In this document: positions 1 through 9,511 of the stretch, piece after piece
Layout: each line of letters begins with the position of its first letter
Position numbering within the stretch: position 1 is the stretch's first letter
From: Parabacteroides johnsonii DSM 18315
GTDB taxonomy: Bacteria; Bacteroidota; Bacteroidia; Bacteroidales; Tannerellaceae
Reading direction: 5' to 3'
Assembly (NCBI RefSeq): GCF_025151045.1
Contig: NZ_CP102285.1
Coordinates: 4,278,001 to 4,342,000 of the forward strand
Length of the DNA: 64,000 nt
The notes under the pieces: generated by a model
The model's input: the letters and a program-made list of their open reading frames with translations, nothing else
The model's database searches: none
Told to the model about the DNA's origin: nothing
Position numbers and translations under genes: made by a program

Positions 1-1424
1 GTCAATTTTCGGATCTTATAATAACTTAGCCAGTAGTTCTGCAAAGCCGAAATATAGTTTCGCTGCGCCTCCTGCTGGCGGTTTAGCGACAGGGTAAGAC
101 TGTTGATATCTGCTTTTCCGATCATAAAGCGCTGCTTGGTTTCACTATAGGCTGTCTCTGCCAGGTCTACTGCTTCTTCGGCGCTTCCGATCAGGGCCTG
201 CTGGATATTGAAATCGCCGACTGTCATAATCACGTCTTCTTCGACTGTCAATTCTTTTTGTTTGGCAGATGTTTCTGTGACAAGCAGGTTATTCTTGGCG
301 ACATTATGCTTCCCTTTTCGTACGCCCCAGTCCACCAACGGGATCGAAACGGACAAAGAGACGATTTCCTGCTGTTGCAGATTTTTGTAGGCGTCCTGTA
401 TGTTCTTGGACACCTGGTTGAACCCGATGCTGGCATTGATCTGAGCGTTGAACATCGCTTCTTTCTTAGTCTTGTCTACCTGCTGCTGAGCCTCTAATAT
501 TTGCTGGCGCAGTTCCAGGAAGGTCGGATTATTTGCACGTGCCAGTTCGAGCGCCTTGTCGACAGAGATTTCCATATCGCGTGGACGGCTCGGGAGGCGC
601 AGGCGTATTTCCGTATTCTTGTCGAAGTTCAGGTAAGAGGCGAGGCTGAACATGGCACGTTTCAGGGCGATTTCCGCATTTTTCAATGTGTTGCGTGCGT
701 TTACTGCATCCAATTTCAGTGTCAGCAAGTCTGCCTGGCTGATAGAAGCGATCTTATGCCGTTCCTGCCCTGTCCGGTATAGCGTGTCGGTAGTGGCGAC
801 ATTTTCCTTGGCCAGATCGTATTCCACCTGTGCCATTGCCAGGGCGAAGAAATAGGTCGTTGCCTGTTCGCTCATTTGCTCTACATTATATAATAGCTCT
901 TTCTTGACCTTCTCATATTTCAACGGCTCGATTTTCCGTTCCCATTTGAAAGCGTTATATCCCAATAAATCTTGCTGGTAGCCGAGGCGGATCGGAACCG
1001 ATGAGAACTGGTTATAGGTCCGGTCGCCGAAATAGCGCATATAATCCAAATCCGTATCCAAATAGAACGTACCGCCTAAGAGGTCGAAATTTTGTTCGAT
1101 CTCCAATTGCCCGCCCGCATAAAACGATTGTTGTTTTCGATATTCGTCGATATCTGCTTCCGAGTCGTATCGTTGAGTGAAGTAACGGCGGTATTGTGCC
1201 GGTGTCAGATTCAGGGTAAGGCTCGGCAGACGGCCTGCCTTGTAGGTCCGGTACTCCCAGTATCCGGCCAGGTACATGTTCTTGTACCGGAAAGCGTCCA
1301 GCGAACTGTCTGCTGCCAGTGTGATAGTCCGTTCCAGTGTCAGCGTGAGCTGTGCTTTTCCCGGAAGTACGCATAAGAGCATCAGCAAAGTGATGATGTA
1401 TCTATAAACGAATTTTCTGTCCAT
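1..1424 (-). CDS. TolC-family outer-membrane efflux channel (3' end cut by window)
   Basis: Translating the minus strand from the ATG at 1424 gives an open frame to the window edge. It has a signal peptide (MDRKFVYRY then a hydrophobic run ending at GKAQ) followed by the long amphipathic helices and Ala/Gln/Leu-rich heptads of outer membrane efflux proteins. The frame reaches the window start in YYKIRKLT, which looks like the very end of the family, so only a few residues should be missing. It lies 5 nt after the RND pump gene, which itself follows an adaptor gene, so the three form one tripartite efflux operon. TolC-like proteins form the outer-membrane and periplasmic duct of such pumps. 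The substrate cannot be told from the sequence. Confidence 0.88.
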   Translation of the reverse strand, partial: MDRKFVYRYIITLLMLLCVLPGKAQLTLTLERTITLAADSSLDAFRYKNMYLAGYWEYRTYKAGRLPSLTLNLTPAQYRRYFTQRYDSEADIDEYRKQQSFYAGGQLEIEQNFDLLGGTFYLDTDLDYMRYFGDRTYNQFSSVPIRLGYQQDLLGYNAFKWERKIEPLKYEKVKKELLYNVEQMSEQATTYFFALAMAQVEYDLAKENVATTDTLYRTGQERHKIASISQADLLTLKLDAVNARNTLKNAEIALKRAMFSLASYLNFDKNTEIRLRLPSRPRDMEISVDKALELARANNPTFLELRQQILEAQQQVDKTKKEAMFNAQINASIGFNQVSKNIQDAYKNLQQQEIVSLSVSIPLVDWGVRKGKHNVAKNNLLVTETSAKQKELTVEEDVIMTVGDFNIQQALIGSAEEAVDLAETAYSETKQRFMIGKADINSLTLSLNRQQEAQRNYISALQNYWLSYYKIRKL

Positions 1425-1429
1425 AATTT

Positions 1430-4400
1430 CTAATTTTCAACTTTCAATTTTTTAATGTCATGTTTGCGATAAATGAACCAGTATATCAGCGGTATGACAA
1501 AAAGGCTGACTGCCGTACCGATCAGCATGGCCGAGATCATGGCGATGGAGAGCGGCTTTTGAAGTTCACTACCCATATCGAATGTGAAAAGCAGCGGAAC
1601 CATTCCGAATATTGTCGTTAATGATGTCATGATGATAGGACGCAGGCGCCGCCGTCCGGCTTCATGTATGGCTTCCATAAGTGGGACTCCTTCTTTGCGG
1701 AGTTCGTTGATGGCATCCAGTTTCAGGATGGAGTCGTTGATGATGATACCGCAGGTCACGACGATACCGATGGCGCTCATCAGGTTCATAGTATGGCCGC
1801 ATATCCACAGTACCAGTAAGGAGGCGGCCACGTCGATCGGGATTTCGAGCAGCACAATGAGCGGTTGCAGGAAACTTTCGAATTGGGCTGCCAGGATGAA
1901 ATACATCAGCAGGATCGAAATGAACAAAATCACGACCAGTTCGTTCAGCATCTGCCGGTTGGAGAAGAAACTGCCTGAAAAATCAATATCCCAGTCGGTA
2001 TCAACCTCTTTTTTCACGTCTTCCATCAACTGTCCGGCATTGTCTATATCATAGAAACTGAACGGAATGTATTCTCCGTTTTTCCCTGCCGTGATCGTTT
2101 TCAGATCCTCTCCCGGAGTGACACGCACCAGGGATTGCAGCGGGATATATCGTACGTTGCCTTCCGCGTCGGGAACAGTGTTTACCAATGTTTTCTGTAA
2201 GACCTCGTTAACCGTTTGTTCTTCCCCGGCCAATGCGATTGGCAGATATTGCTGGTAGGAGCGGAGCGTTGCTACTTCATTCTCCTTGAATGCTGTTTTC
2301 AGCAACCGGTATACTTCGTTGTAGTCGACGTTATAAAGCAGAAGTTTCTGCCTGTCTATCGTGATGTTCAACTGGTTGTCGAAGGTGATGCCGACAGGTG
2401 TATGCCCTGTTTTCGTCTCGATTTGCTGTTCTATCTTATGCAGGACGGAGGCTTCCGGCGCTTCGGATTTATTGCGGGTGTACAATTCGGCGACAATGTC
2501 GGCCTCACCCGTCACAAACAGTTTTTCGAATACCGTTTCGGGAGGTGAGAAGGAGATTACAGCCATCGGATAATGGGCTCTGATCCATTCTTCGACTGAC
2601 TTCTGCAAAGGAGCGATTCCGTCCGGTTTCTCCGTCTTGAAATACAGTTCACTTTCGGAAACCGACATTTCACGGTCCCGGTTCAACAAGAACTGCTGTT
2701 GGCCTACATAGGCCGTGTGTTCTTTCACCTGATTGTCGATAGATGCGAATAACTGGCTGACACGAAACTGATTTTCATCTATGTGGATGTTTTCGTTCCA
2801 TTCCACATGGGCGATCAGTTCGTTCTGATCAATCTCCGGCATACGGCTTTTCGGTATTTCGTAAAACAGGACAGCACATAGTGGAATTGTAACTGCTGTA
2901 AAAATTAAGGTCGCTTTTTTGTGACGGAATATGAAATCGACTCCGGCATCATAGAAACGGTCCAATGTATGCTCTTTCACCAGATTGTTGATCCGCATGT
3001 TGAAACCCTTGTGTTTGATATCCGGAATGCTGTATACCAGTTTATAAAGTACCGGCAGCAGCATGATTCCCGTGAAATAGGAAACCATCAGTCCGACGGT
3101 GACGGCAAAGGCCTGGTCGAAGAAGATTGCTCCTGCTATTCCGCTCATGAACACAAGTGGGACGAAAACGGCAATCGTTGTAAAAGTGGAACTCAGCATC
3201 GGGGTGATTACCTCGGTCGTTCCTTTATTGCAAGCCTCTTCCAGCGAATCCCCGCGTGCCCTGTATTGAGTGATGTTTTCTGTTACGATGATCGAACTGT
3301 CGATCATCATACCCAAAGCTAAGATCAGCCCGGAGATAGAAATGATATTCAGTGACATCTTGCAGAGATAGAAAAACAGGAAGCTGATAACCAAGCTTAC
3401 CACCATACTTAACCCGATTACTGCCGGGCTCTTGATATCCCCTAAGAAAAGGATGGCTACGATACAAATAAAAAGGAATCCCAGCGACAAGTTCTGTTTC
3501 AAATTCGAGATGGTATAATCCAGTAATTCCGTTTGGTTACGGCTGATGCTGAAATCGATGTCCGGGTAAACGGAAGCGAAATAATCCGTCACTTCTGCCA
3601 ATGCCTCTTTCATGTTATCCATATTTTCATCCGCCTGCTTGATTACGGCCAGTGTTACCGCCCGTTTCCCGTTGGAAAGGGAGGCTCCGGTCTCTTTCTC
3701 CGGCACGACGGAGATGCGTGCCAAATCTTTCAGTTGGAAGATATGGTTATTTTTCCTGATATAAATATTCTCGACATCTTCCGGTGTGCGCAGCAGTGTC
3801 GAGAACTTGATATTGTACTCGTAATAGCCGTCGCGTACGGTCATGCTACCCGGTTCGATATTATTGGATGTCAGTGCCGCCTCCAGGTCGTCGAGCGTGA
3901 TTTCCGACATTTTCAGCAGTTTCATGTCCGGAACGATCTGCAACTGCCGTTTCAGTACCCCCGTCACATCTACCATCGCCACTTCGGGCAGTTGTTCGAT
4001 CCGACGTTTGATCACTGTTTCGGCAAATTGGCAAAGGTCGAGGAAAGCGTCGTTTTTTAGTTGAGAGTTGAAAGTTGAAAGTTGAGAGTTGTTTTGTGTA
4101 GCCGTTTCACTTTCACCTTTCACCTTTCCACTTTCACCTTTTAAAGTCAAGTTCAGGCAGAACACCGGAATGTCGGTTGCACTGGCTTTGATTACCCGCG
4201 GACGTTCTACTTCACGCGGCAGATAGTTCATGGCTGCGTCTATCTTCTCGTTGACCTCGATGAAAGCCAGGTCCGTATTCGTCCCGAAATCGAAGTTGAG
4301 GCGTATGATGGCAGCTCCGTCGCGTGTCTCGCTATGGATATCACGCAGGCTGGCAACTTGCATCAATTGTTGGCGGATGGTTTTTACTACTGTGTTTTCC

Positions 4401-4570
4401 AGTTCGCGTGCCGAAGTATTCTGGCCGGACACCTGTACGGTGATCTCCGGAATTGCAATATCCGGCAACAACGACACCGGAATGGTGAAGTAGGTAACCA
4501 GTCCCACGATAAAGCAAGCCGTAAAAGCCATCAATACCGCGATAGGGCGTTGTAGTAGAAACTTTATCAT
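1430..4570 (-). CDS. RND-family efflux transporter permease
   Basis: At 1046 residues it has the length of a full AcrB/MdtB-like inner-membrane proton-antiport pump. The start MIKFLLQRPIAV, the first-helix segment ending LLPDIAIPEI, and two blocks of transmembrane helices around residues 340-540 and 870-1030 fit the family. It sits between a membrane-fusion lipoprotein and a TolC-like gene. One oddity is a low-complexity insertion at about residues 144-171, encoded by short tandem repeats and containing NNSQLSTFNSQLK. It lies in the first periplasmic domain and keeps the frame open. The stop codon falls in a similar repeat, giving the ending KLKVEN. Substrate unknown; an antibiotic, bile-salt or lipid efflux role would be a guess. 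Confidence 0.93.
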   Translation of the reverse strand: MIKFLLQRPIAVLMAFTACFIVGLVTYFTIPVSLLPDIAIPEITVQVSGQNTSARELENTVVKTIRQQLMQVASLRDIHSETRDGAAIIRLNFDFGTNTDLAFIEVNEKIDAAMNYLPREVERPRVIKASATDIPVFCLNLTLKGESGKVKGESETATQNNSQLSTFNSQLKNDAFLDLCQFAETVIKRRIEQLPEVAMVDVTGVLKRQLQIVPDMKLLKMSEITLDDLEAALTSNNIEPGSMTVRDGYYEYNIKFSTLLRTPEDVENIYIRKNNHIFQLKDLARISVVPEKETGASLSNGKRAVTLAVIKQADENMDNMKEALAEVTDYFASVYPDIDFSISRNQTELLDYTISNLKQNLSLGFLFICIVAILFLGDIKSPAVIGLSMVVSLVISFLFFYLCKMSLNIISISGLILALGMMIDSSIIVTENITQYRARGDSLEEACNKGTTEVITPMLSSTFTTIAVFVPLVFMSGIAGAIFFDQAFAVTVGLMVSYFTGIMLLPVLYKLVYSIPDIKHKGFNMRINNLVKEHTLDRFYDAGVDFIFRHKKATLIFTAVTIPLCAVLFYEIPKSRMPEIDQNELIAHVEWNENIHIDENQFRVSQLFASIDNQVKEHTAYVGQQQFLLNRDREMSVSESELYFKTEKPDGIAPLQKSVEEWIRAHYPMAVISFSPPETVFEKLFVTGEADIVAELYTRNKSEAPEASVLHKIEQQIETKTGHTPVGITFDNQLNITIDRQKLLLYNVDYNEVYRLLKTAFKENEVATLRSYQQYLPIALAGEEQTVNEVLQKTLVNTVPDAEGNVRYIPLQSLVRVTPGEDLKTITAGKNGEYIPFSFYDIDNAGQLMEDVKKEVDTDWDIDFSGSFFSNRQMLNELVVILFISILLMYFILAAQFESFLQPLIVLLEIPIDVAASLLVLWICGHTMNLMSAIGIVVTCGIIINDSILKLDAINELRKEGVPLMEAIHEAGRRRLRPIIMTSLTTIFGMVPLLFTFDMGSELQKPLSIAMISAMLIGTAVSLFVIPLIYWFIYRKHDIKKLKVEN
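4058..4141. repeat. in-frame short tandem repeat inside the RND gene
   Basis: On the coding strand the stretch has two halves: repeats of GTGAAAG/GGTGAAA, then repeats of CAACTTT/CAACTCT. Both keep the reading frame and add about 28 residues absent from typical RND proteins. Related motifs (CAATTGTC, TTCAACTTTCAA) occur at the ends of the pump and adaptor genes and before the FecR gene at 36.9 kb. It is therefore one member of a dispersed low-complexity family, not a pump domain. Confidence 0.75.
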
Positions 4571-4575
4571 GTATT

Positions 4576-4638
4576 AGAACTATGATTTATGATTTATAAA
4601 TTATGATTTATGAATTGTCCATTGTCAATTTTCAATTA
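4576..4638. repeat. intergenic ATGATTTATGATTTAT / CAATTGTC-type repeat
   Basis: Between the adaptor and the pump the sequence consists of repeats of TATGATTTA followed by GAATTGTCCATTGTCAATT. The block runs into the last codons of the adaptor gene, so its C-terminus (KVIEN) and stop codon are encoded by repeat DNA. The same CCATTGTCAATT core recurs at 36870-36903. Confidence 0.6.
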
Positions 4639-5689
4639 CCTTGACCGGTGCCTCGTGAGCCAGATTGATGTTGCCGCTTGTGATCACGGTATCCCCTTCT
4701 TTCAGGCCGTCGACGATCGTGTAGCTGTCTGCGTTTTCCAACCCTGTATGTACATAGTTCCAGTATGCTTTGTCTTCCGTTAATGTGAATACAACCTGTT
4801 TGCCGGAACGGAGTACGACAGCGCTTTTGGGAACGACCAACTGTTTACCCAGCGAACGATGGATACTTACTCGTACATTCATCCCTTCGAACAACTGACC
4901 TTTATCGTTTACGGCAGCTTTCACCTGTACCATCCCGTCTTTGTCTACCAGCGGGTTTATTTCGGATATACGGCCGTCAGCCGTGACATCGAACAAGGCA
5001 AAAGGAGCTACCTCTACACGATCGCCTGTTTTGATAAGCGGCAGTTCGCTTTCCAAAACTGTGAAAGCGGCTTCCAATGTGCGGGTATCGATAATGGAAC
5101 AGAAAACATCGGAGGTAGAAGCCGTGTTGAACTGTTTGGCGAACAGGTTAGCGACGACACCCTCGAAAGGGGCGGTCAGGACTGCGTTTCGTTGTTCGTA
5201 TTCGGCAAGCTGCCAAGAGATCAGTGCCTGGTCATACCCGCTTTTTACCTTGACTAACTGCATGGTTGCGGGCGGTACTTTTGTAGAATCTTCCAGTTTG
5301 TAACCCTGTCCGATCAGTACGTCTTGCAGTTCCAGTTTGGCGCGTTCGAGTGCATCTTTGGCTTGCGCTGTCTTGTTGGCAAGGCGGAAGGTAGAGAGTT
5401 CTGCGAGCTTTTGCCCTTTCGTCACGCGATCGCCGTTCTTCACATATATCTTGGCGATCGGTTCTGCCGATTCGAATTTTAGGTCGACAAAGTTTCGGGC
5501 TGACAGTTTGCCGTTACTGATCAGTTCGTGGTTGAAATCAGTAGTATTCAACTTCATCACCGTCACCTCGTTTGTCTCGTCCGGCAGAACGGTTTCTACG
5601 CTTTCTTCGGAATCTTTCTCTTTCTTTTCACCGGAGCAAGACATCATCCCAGTCAGAATCAGTATGGCAAACAATTTGTAGTATTTCAT
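4625..5689 (-). CDS. RND efflux periplasmic adaptor (HlyD/MFP-type lipoprotein)
   Basis: A 354-residue protein with a lipoprotein signal (hydrophobic segment then MMSC, lipid Cys18). The order is that of membrane-fusion proteins: a beta-barrel/lipoyl half (KIYVKNGDRVTKGQKLAEL, about residues 78-96), a helical hairpin, the second lipoyl half (LTAPFEGVVAN, about 170-180), then C-terminal barrel and membrane-proximal domains. It bridges the RND pump and the TolC-like channel encoded just downstream. It is the first gene of the operon, with overlapping -7-like boxes (5719-5734) about 30 nt before the start. Confidence 0.9.
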   Translation of the reverse strand: MKYYKLFAILILTGMMSCSGEKKEKDSEESVETVLPDETNEVTVMKLNTTDFNHELISNGKLSARNFVDLKFESAEPIAKIYVKNGDRVTKGQKLAELSTFRLANKTAQAKDALERAKLELQDVLIGQGYKLEDSTKVPPATMQLVKVKSGYDQALISWQLAEYEQRNAVLTAPFEGVVANLFAKQFNTASTSDVFCSIIDTRTLEAAFTVLESELPLIKTGDRVEVAPFALFDVTADGRISEINPLVDKDGMVQVKAAVNDKGQLFEGMNVRVSIHRSLGKQLVVPKSAVVLRSGKQVVFTLTEDKAYWNYVHTGLENADSYTIVDGLKEGDTVITSGNINLAHEAPVKVIEN

Positions 5690-5718
5690 ATTTTATTGTT
5701 TTTATCAAAGTTGTTTCG

Positions 5719-5734
5719 CAAATATACAAACATA
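5719..5734 (-). promoter_or_regulatory. candidate promoter of the RND operon
   Basis: On the minus strand two overlapping matches to the Bacteroidetes -7 box TAnnTTTG are seen (TATGTTTG and TATATTTG), 30-45 nt before the adaptor start. No clear TTTG -33 box lies at 19-21 nt spacing, so the call rests on the -7 boxes alone. Confidence 0.45.
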
Positions 5735-5757
5735 TTTTAGTTACGAGCCTTTCGTAA

Positions 5758-7530
5758 TTACTTTTTTTCTAATATCTTTTTTATTTCCGTTCTCATTTCT
5801 CTGACAGCGGTGCTTTCGACCTTCGGTTCTTTGGTCAGTACGGCACCGGCGGCAGCCCGGAATTTATCCTCCTGATAGAACTCTGGCTCTGCATATAGTT
5901 TGGCTAACAGATAGTAAGGATACAACCGTTCCGGAAGTATTTCGATGGCCTGAAGCAGTTCCCTTTCCGCTTCCCGGTAGTCACCGAGTGCCTGCCGGTT
6001 TTTGGCGATCATATACCGGATCATCGGATCTCCGCTCAGCCGCTTCGCCCGTTCCAAAACCTGTATCGCTTCCGTGTATTGCTCCGTTTTACTGAGGCAT
6101 TGCGCCTCTTCGAACAAAAATTCCGGTTTATGCTTCAACTTGTCATGCAAGCTGTGGTAATCTTCCGCAACCGATTCATACGCCTTATTGTTATAAAGCA
6201 TCTGCATCCGTCCCCACCTCCGATAAGCCTCATAGTTCCCTTTCTGCCCGACAAACAGACCTACAGCCGTCAATGCCAGCAAACCGGTCAACAACTTCTC
6301 TGCGAAAATCCGTGCCCTCTGCGTCCCCTCTTCCGTTACGCATACCGCCCCCAAAAACATCAGCGCCACCCAAAACGACGGCAACTGCAACGGATAGGAC
6401 GACATTGCAAACACTACCAGTGCCAACACACCTCCGACCGCTCCATGCTGCCTGTTCCGGATTCCATAGTACATCATGCTCCCCAGCCACGACACGAATA
6501 CGATCCATCCCCCGATCCCTTGTTCCAGCCCGATCTGCAAATATTCATTGAATGCATATTCGGGGCATCCGGCTACCCGTTTCTCTTTATCGGTCGCCTC
6601 CTCCGTCCCGAAATATTGCCCCTGCATTTCAGCATACGCCTCCGGAAACCCTCCCAGACCTGTTCCCGTAACCGGATGTCCGGCTATCGCTTTTCCCGTC
6701 ACTTTCCACATCAACAACCGTCCGTCCGCCGAATCCCGTTTCAGACCGTATAGCCCGGCAAAAGCACAACCGGCCAATAGGATTACAATTGCGAAGAATG
6801 GAACCGCTACATTCTTATACCTACTATATATGGCTTTCGTCTTTTCCCATCCGATCCGTTCCGCCCAATACACCCACCCGCAAGCCACAACCGCCGCCAC
6901 CCAGGCCGACCGGCTCATCCCGGCAGGCAAGACAACCAGGATGGCCCCTACGCATACCCAGCCGAAATAGTGCATCCCCTTTTGAAACCGCATCGCTGTC
7001 CACAGGCAAACCGGCAGCACGACCGCCAGATACCCGGAATAGGGACCCGGATTAAAGAAAGAACCCGTCAGCCGGAAAAGAGAATGATGGGAATAGACAT
7101 GGCCATGCAATTGCTGCATTCCCCAAACGGCTTCGACCAGTCCGGTGAGCATCAAGGTAAACAAGAAAAAAAATTTAAGTTCCCGGTATGTTGTCAATAT
7201 ATACCGTAGCAAAAACCATAGAATAACCAACTGGCCTGCAAATAGTAACTTTTCCGGCTCCGGGTTAAGACTCCACTTGTACGTTATGAGAACAATGACA
7301 GCAAAGAATAATACCAAAAGATCCGAAAATGTAGAGGTAATAGCAGTTCCCTTTTGGGTTGACATCATGAGAAAGACGCAAACCGAAAAGAAAAGCATGG
7401 CAAGATGGAACCAGCACATTTTCCCGGTCACCAGTCCGTTTGCCAGTTCTGTCATATTTATGAACGGCGTGCAGAGTAGGAATATCCCGGCAGTGGAAAG
7501 CAGAAATATATGTAGTAGCTTTAAATTCAT
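5758..7530 (-). CDS. O-antigen ligase-like polytopic membrane protein with C-terminal TPRs
   Basis: 590 residues with about ten to twelve transmembrane segments over the first 420 residues and a large extracytoplasmic loop carrying HPVTGTGLGGFPEAY, the region typical of the O-antigen ligase/Wzy family. The C-terminal 170 residues are soluble and TPR-like (FLFEEAQCLSKTEQYTEAIQ, then further 34-residue helical pairs). Family members transfer glycans, or sometimes glycosylate proteins, at the periplasmic face. The start overlaps the upstream transglutaminase-like gene by 4 nt, so the two are translationally coupled at the end of an NVEAL module. No other polysaccharide genes are nearby, so a role on the peptide or a surface protein is possible but is inference. 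Confidence 0.85.
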   Translation of the reverse strand: MNLKLLHIFLLSTAGIFLLCTPFINMTELANGLVTGKMCWFHLAMLFFSVCVFLMMSTQKGTAITSTFSDLLVLFFAVIVLITYKWSLNPEPEKLLFAGQLVILWFLLRYILTTYRELKFFFLFTLMLTGLVEAVWGMQQLHGHVYSHHSLFRLTGSFFNPGPYSGYLAVVLPVCLWTAMRFQKGMHYFGWVCVGAILVVLPAGMSRSAWVAAVVACGWVYWAERIGWEKTKAIYSRYKNVAVPFFAIVILLAGCAFAGLYGLKRDSADGRLLMWKVTGKAIAGHPVTGTGLGGFPEAYAEMQGQYFGTEEATDKEKRVAGCPEYAFNEYLQIGLEQGIGGWIVFVSWLGSMMYYGIRNRQHGAVGGVLALVVFAMSSYPLQLPSFWVALMFLGAVCVTEEGTQRARIFAEKLLTGLLALTAVGLFVGQKGNYEAYRRWGRMQMLYNNKAYESVAEDYHSLHDKLKHKPEFLFEEAQCLSKTEQYTEAIQVLERAKRLSGDPMIRYMIAKNRQALGDYREAERELLQAIEILPERLYPYYLLAKLYAEPEFYQEDKFRAAAGAVLTKEPKVESTAVREMRTEIKKILEKK

Positions 7531-9491
7531 GATGCATTCTCTTTTGAAAAATTAATGTCACAGGAAAAAACTTGTTTCCCTTCTTGTATAAAAAATAGCT
7601 GTTCTTCATGCCCTTTTGTTAAGTTACGAAGCCAGAATATCGCCCCATGAGGTACGGTGAAATACAATTCTTTACTACTTGCAATTTGCTGTCCTAAAGA
7701 TTTCCATCCGTCCGATCCATTCTGATAAAATAATTCATAATGATCTCCGGGTTCGATGAAATTATCATCATTTCGGGGGATAACCAGTATTTTCTTGAAT
7801 TCAGTCACATTTCCCATGTCAAAGATTAATGTCGCATTATCTTCTCGAGACCTGAAAAAAGTTAGCGGATTGCCATCCAACACACATTTGGCAGAGTATT
7901 GGTCTGTAGGATATAATCCTTCCACATTGCGGTATAACTGTAGAGGAATGGCTTGAGTCTCGGAAGTGTCGCGGAAAACAACAAATTCTGCCAGTTCCAC
8001 CCTATGATCGATAGGTGAATTCAGGTGTAAATAACGAAATTGACACGGCTGGCTGAATGAAATAGCCTTGCGGTTTGTAAAGAGTGTATCGGTGAACCGA
8101 TATAACAGTTGTTTTATGCCTGATACAGAGTTACTGCCTTCTATTGTAGTTCCTATGACATTTCGGTTCAGATATTTAAAAAGATACTCCTGAAAGGGAT
8201 ACTTCCTTTTTAAACAAGCAATTTCTTGTTGCGACGTATCCGGTTTGAAATAGATAATTCTTTGCTTGTCATAAACAAACGGATAGCCATATGTTTTGAT
8301 ATTACCATTATTCACATATAAAAGCTGGAATACAATATCCGGCTCGATATTATGAAAAACTGCATGTCCTTTTTCAATCTGTGCAATATCGACAGGCTCC
8401 CAACTTCCATTTTTGAATATTCCGAGATACGCATATTTGCACCCTGAGACAGCTATCGGTAAAGAAATTTCATTCAGCCCCGAATAATTGTCCGTGACAT
8501 CTTTGACAAAACAATTCCTGAAAAAAGGAAGTACGGTGTTATCTGTTGCCCACTTTTTGAAGCGCCCGCTCTGCATGCCGTAACAATCCCTGTATGCTTT
8601 CCCTTTGCGCCTGCCGTCATTGGCTACGGAGCGTACCACCTCATCTTTTGTATACCAGAAAGGATAACACTGGCCTGTGGTATCCCTGACTACATTCCAA
8701 CAATGCCAGGTCCTTAGATCCGGCGAGTAGATATAATAGTCTGTTGTGATAGGAATCCCGACCGATCGCATTGCATAAGTTGCCACATCGCAAGCATCCC
8801 TGCAATATCCTACCCGGGTGGTGAAAAGATAATCGCCTCCGAGATGGGGCAGAGAAAAATCTGTATTATAATAAAACCATTCTTTTTTGAGAACCTGGTT
8901 GACAGCGCTGCATGCGTCGATAACATCCGTTCCTTTATAAAGGGAATCCAACTTGGGCATATAGTGTTCATAATATTTTTTTCGCCAGTTGCTGAGTGGC
9001 TCATTGGCTATCCTGTAAGGGAGGATAAACTCGCAAAAATCATCGAAAGAGAGATGCTTATTCCACGGATATTTCTTCCAGACTTCGAAAGAGAGGTCTA
9101 TGTTTTCGATCAGATAATCGGCAGTTATTATTTTGGAGTCATATATTTTTTCTCCGTAATAATGCGAATAGGAACTCCATTTATCCAGATGTTTTTTATC
9201 TATAATCAGTAAGTCTTCTCCGTAAACGGATTTTCTTTTAACAGCATCGGCCAATATTTGTTTAATAGTGTCCTGTTGCCAACATTCATAACCATAATGA
9301 TATGGCATATTTACGATAAGGAAACGGGCTGCTGCCAGTTTTTCAGGGTCTGTGGAATAATAATCGAGCACTTTTTCTAATTCTGTCCTGTTGCTTTCGG
9401 CGAATCGTAAAGCATATTCTAGCCGGTTATCCTTATTAAAAGTACAGGATGACAATAAAATAAGGAGGCATATAAAAAAAATCGTACTCAT
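7527..9491 (-). CDS. transglutaminase-like lipoprotein with discoidin-like C-terminus (copy 3)
   Basis: 654 residues with a lipoprotein signal (LLSSC, Cys16). A helical N-terminal region of about 200 residues precedes a transglutaminase-like core with a complete candidate triad: Cys230 (VGYCRDACD), His263 (TWHCWNV) and Asp270 (VRDTTG). The last 150 residues form a beta-rich domain (DMGNVTEFKKILVIPRNDDN, then GDHYELFY) resembling F5/8 type C carbohydrate-binding modules. Transglutaminase-like folds act as peptidases, acyl transferases or crosslinkers, and which applies here is unknown. It is one of three divergent paralogs in the island; this one lies between the signal peptidase and the O-antigen-ligase-like gene. 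Confidence 0.85.
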   Translation of the reverse strand: MSTIFFICLLILLSSCTFNKDNRLEYALRFAESNRTELEKVLDYYSTDPEKLAAARFLIVNMPYHYGYECWQQDTIKQILADAVKRKSVYGEDLLIIDKKHLDKWSSYSHYYGEKIYDSKIITADYLIENIDLSFEVWKKYPWNKHLSFDDFCEFILPYRIANEPLSNWRKKYYEHYMPKLDSLYKGTDVIDACSAVNQVLKKEWFYYNTDFSLPHLGGDYLFTTRVGYCRDACDVATYAMRSVGIPITTDYYIYSPDLRTWHCWNVVRDTTGQCYPFWYTKDEVVRSVANDGRRKGKAYRDCYGMQSGRFKKWATDNTVLPFFRNCFVKDVTDNYSGLNEISLPIAVSGCKYAYLGIFKNGSWEPVDIAQIEKGHAVFHNIEPDIVFQLLYVNNGNIKTYGYPFVYDKQRIIYFKPDTSQQEIACLKRKYPFQEYLFKYLNRNVIGTTIEGSNSVSGIKQLLYRFTDTLFTNRKAISFSQPCQFRYLHLNSPIDHRVELAEFVVFRDTSETQAIPLQLYRNVEGLYPTDQYSAKCVLDGNPLTFFRSREDNATLIFDMGNVTEFKKILVIPRNDDNFIEPGDHYELFYQNGSDGWKSLGQQIASSKELYFTVPHGAIFWLRNLTKGHEEQLFFIQEGKQVFSCDINFSKENAS

Positions 9492-9511
9492 ATTTTTCGT
9501 ATTGAGATTAA

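Noticed and set aside
4058-4141. Possible frameshift or phase-variable switch in the RND gene
   Set aside because: The repeat is imperfect, its units are of mixed length, and the frame is open throughout, so no sign of slipped-strand switching is visible.
6079-6753. Long plus-strand open frame of 224 codons inside the O-antigen-ligase-like gene
   Set aside because: It is antisense to a clear membrane protein, has no promoter or ribosome site, and its His/Pro/Arg/Gln-rich product reflects the complementary strand's codon bias.
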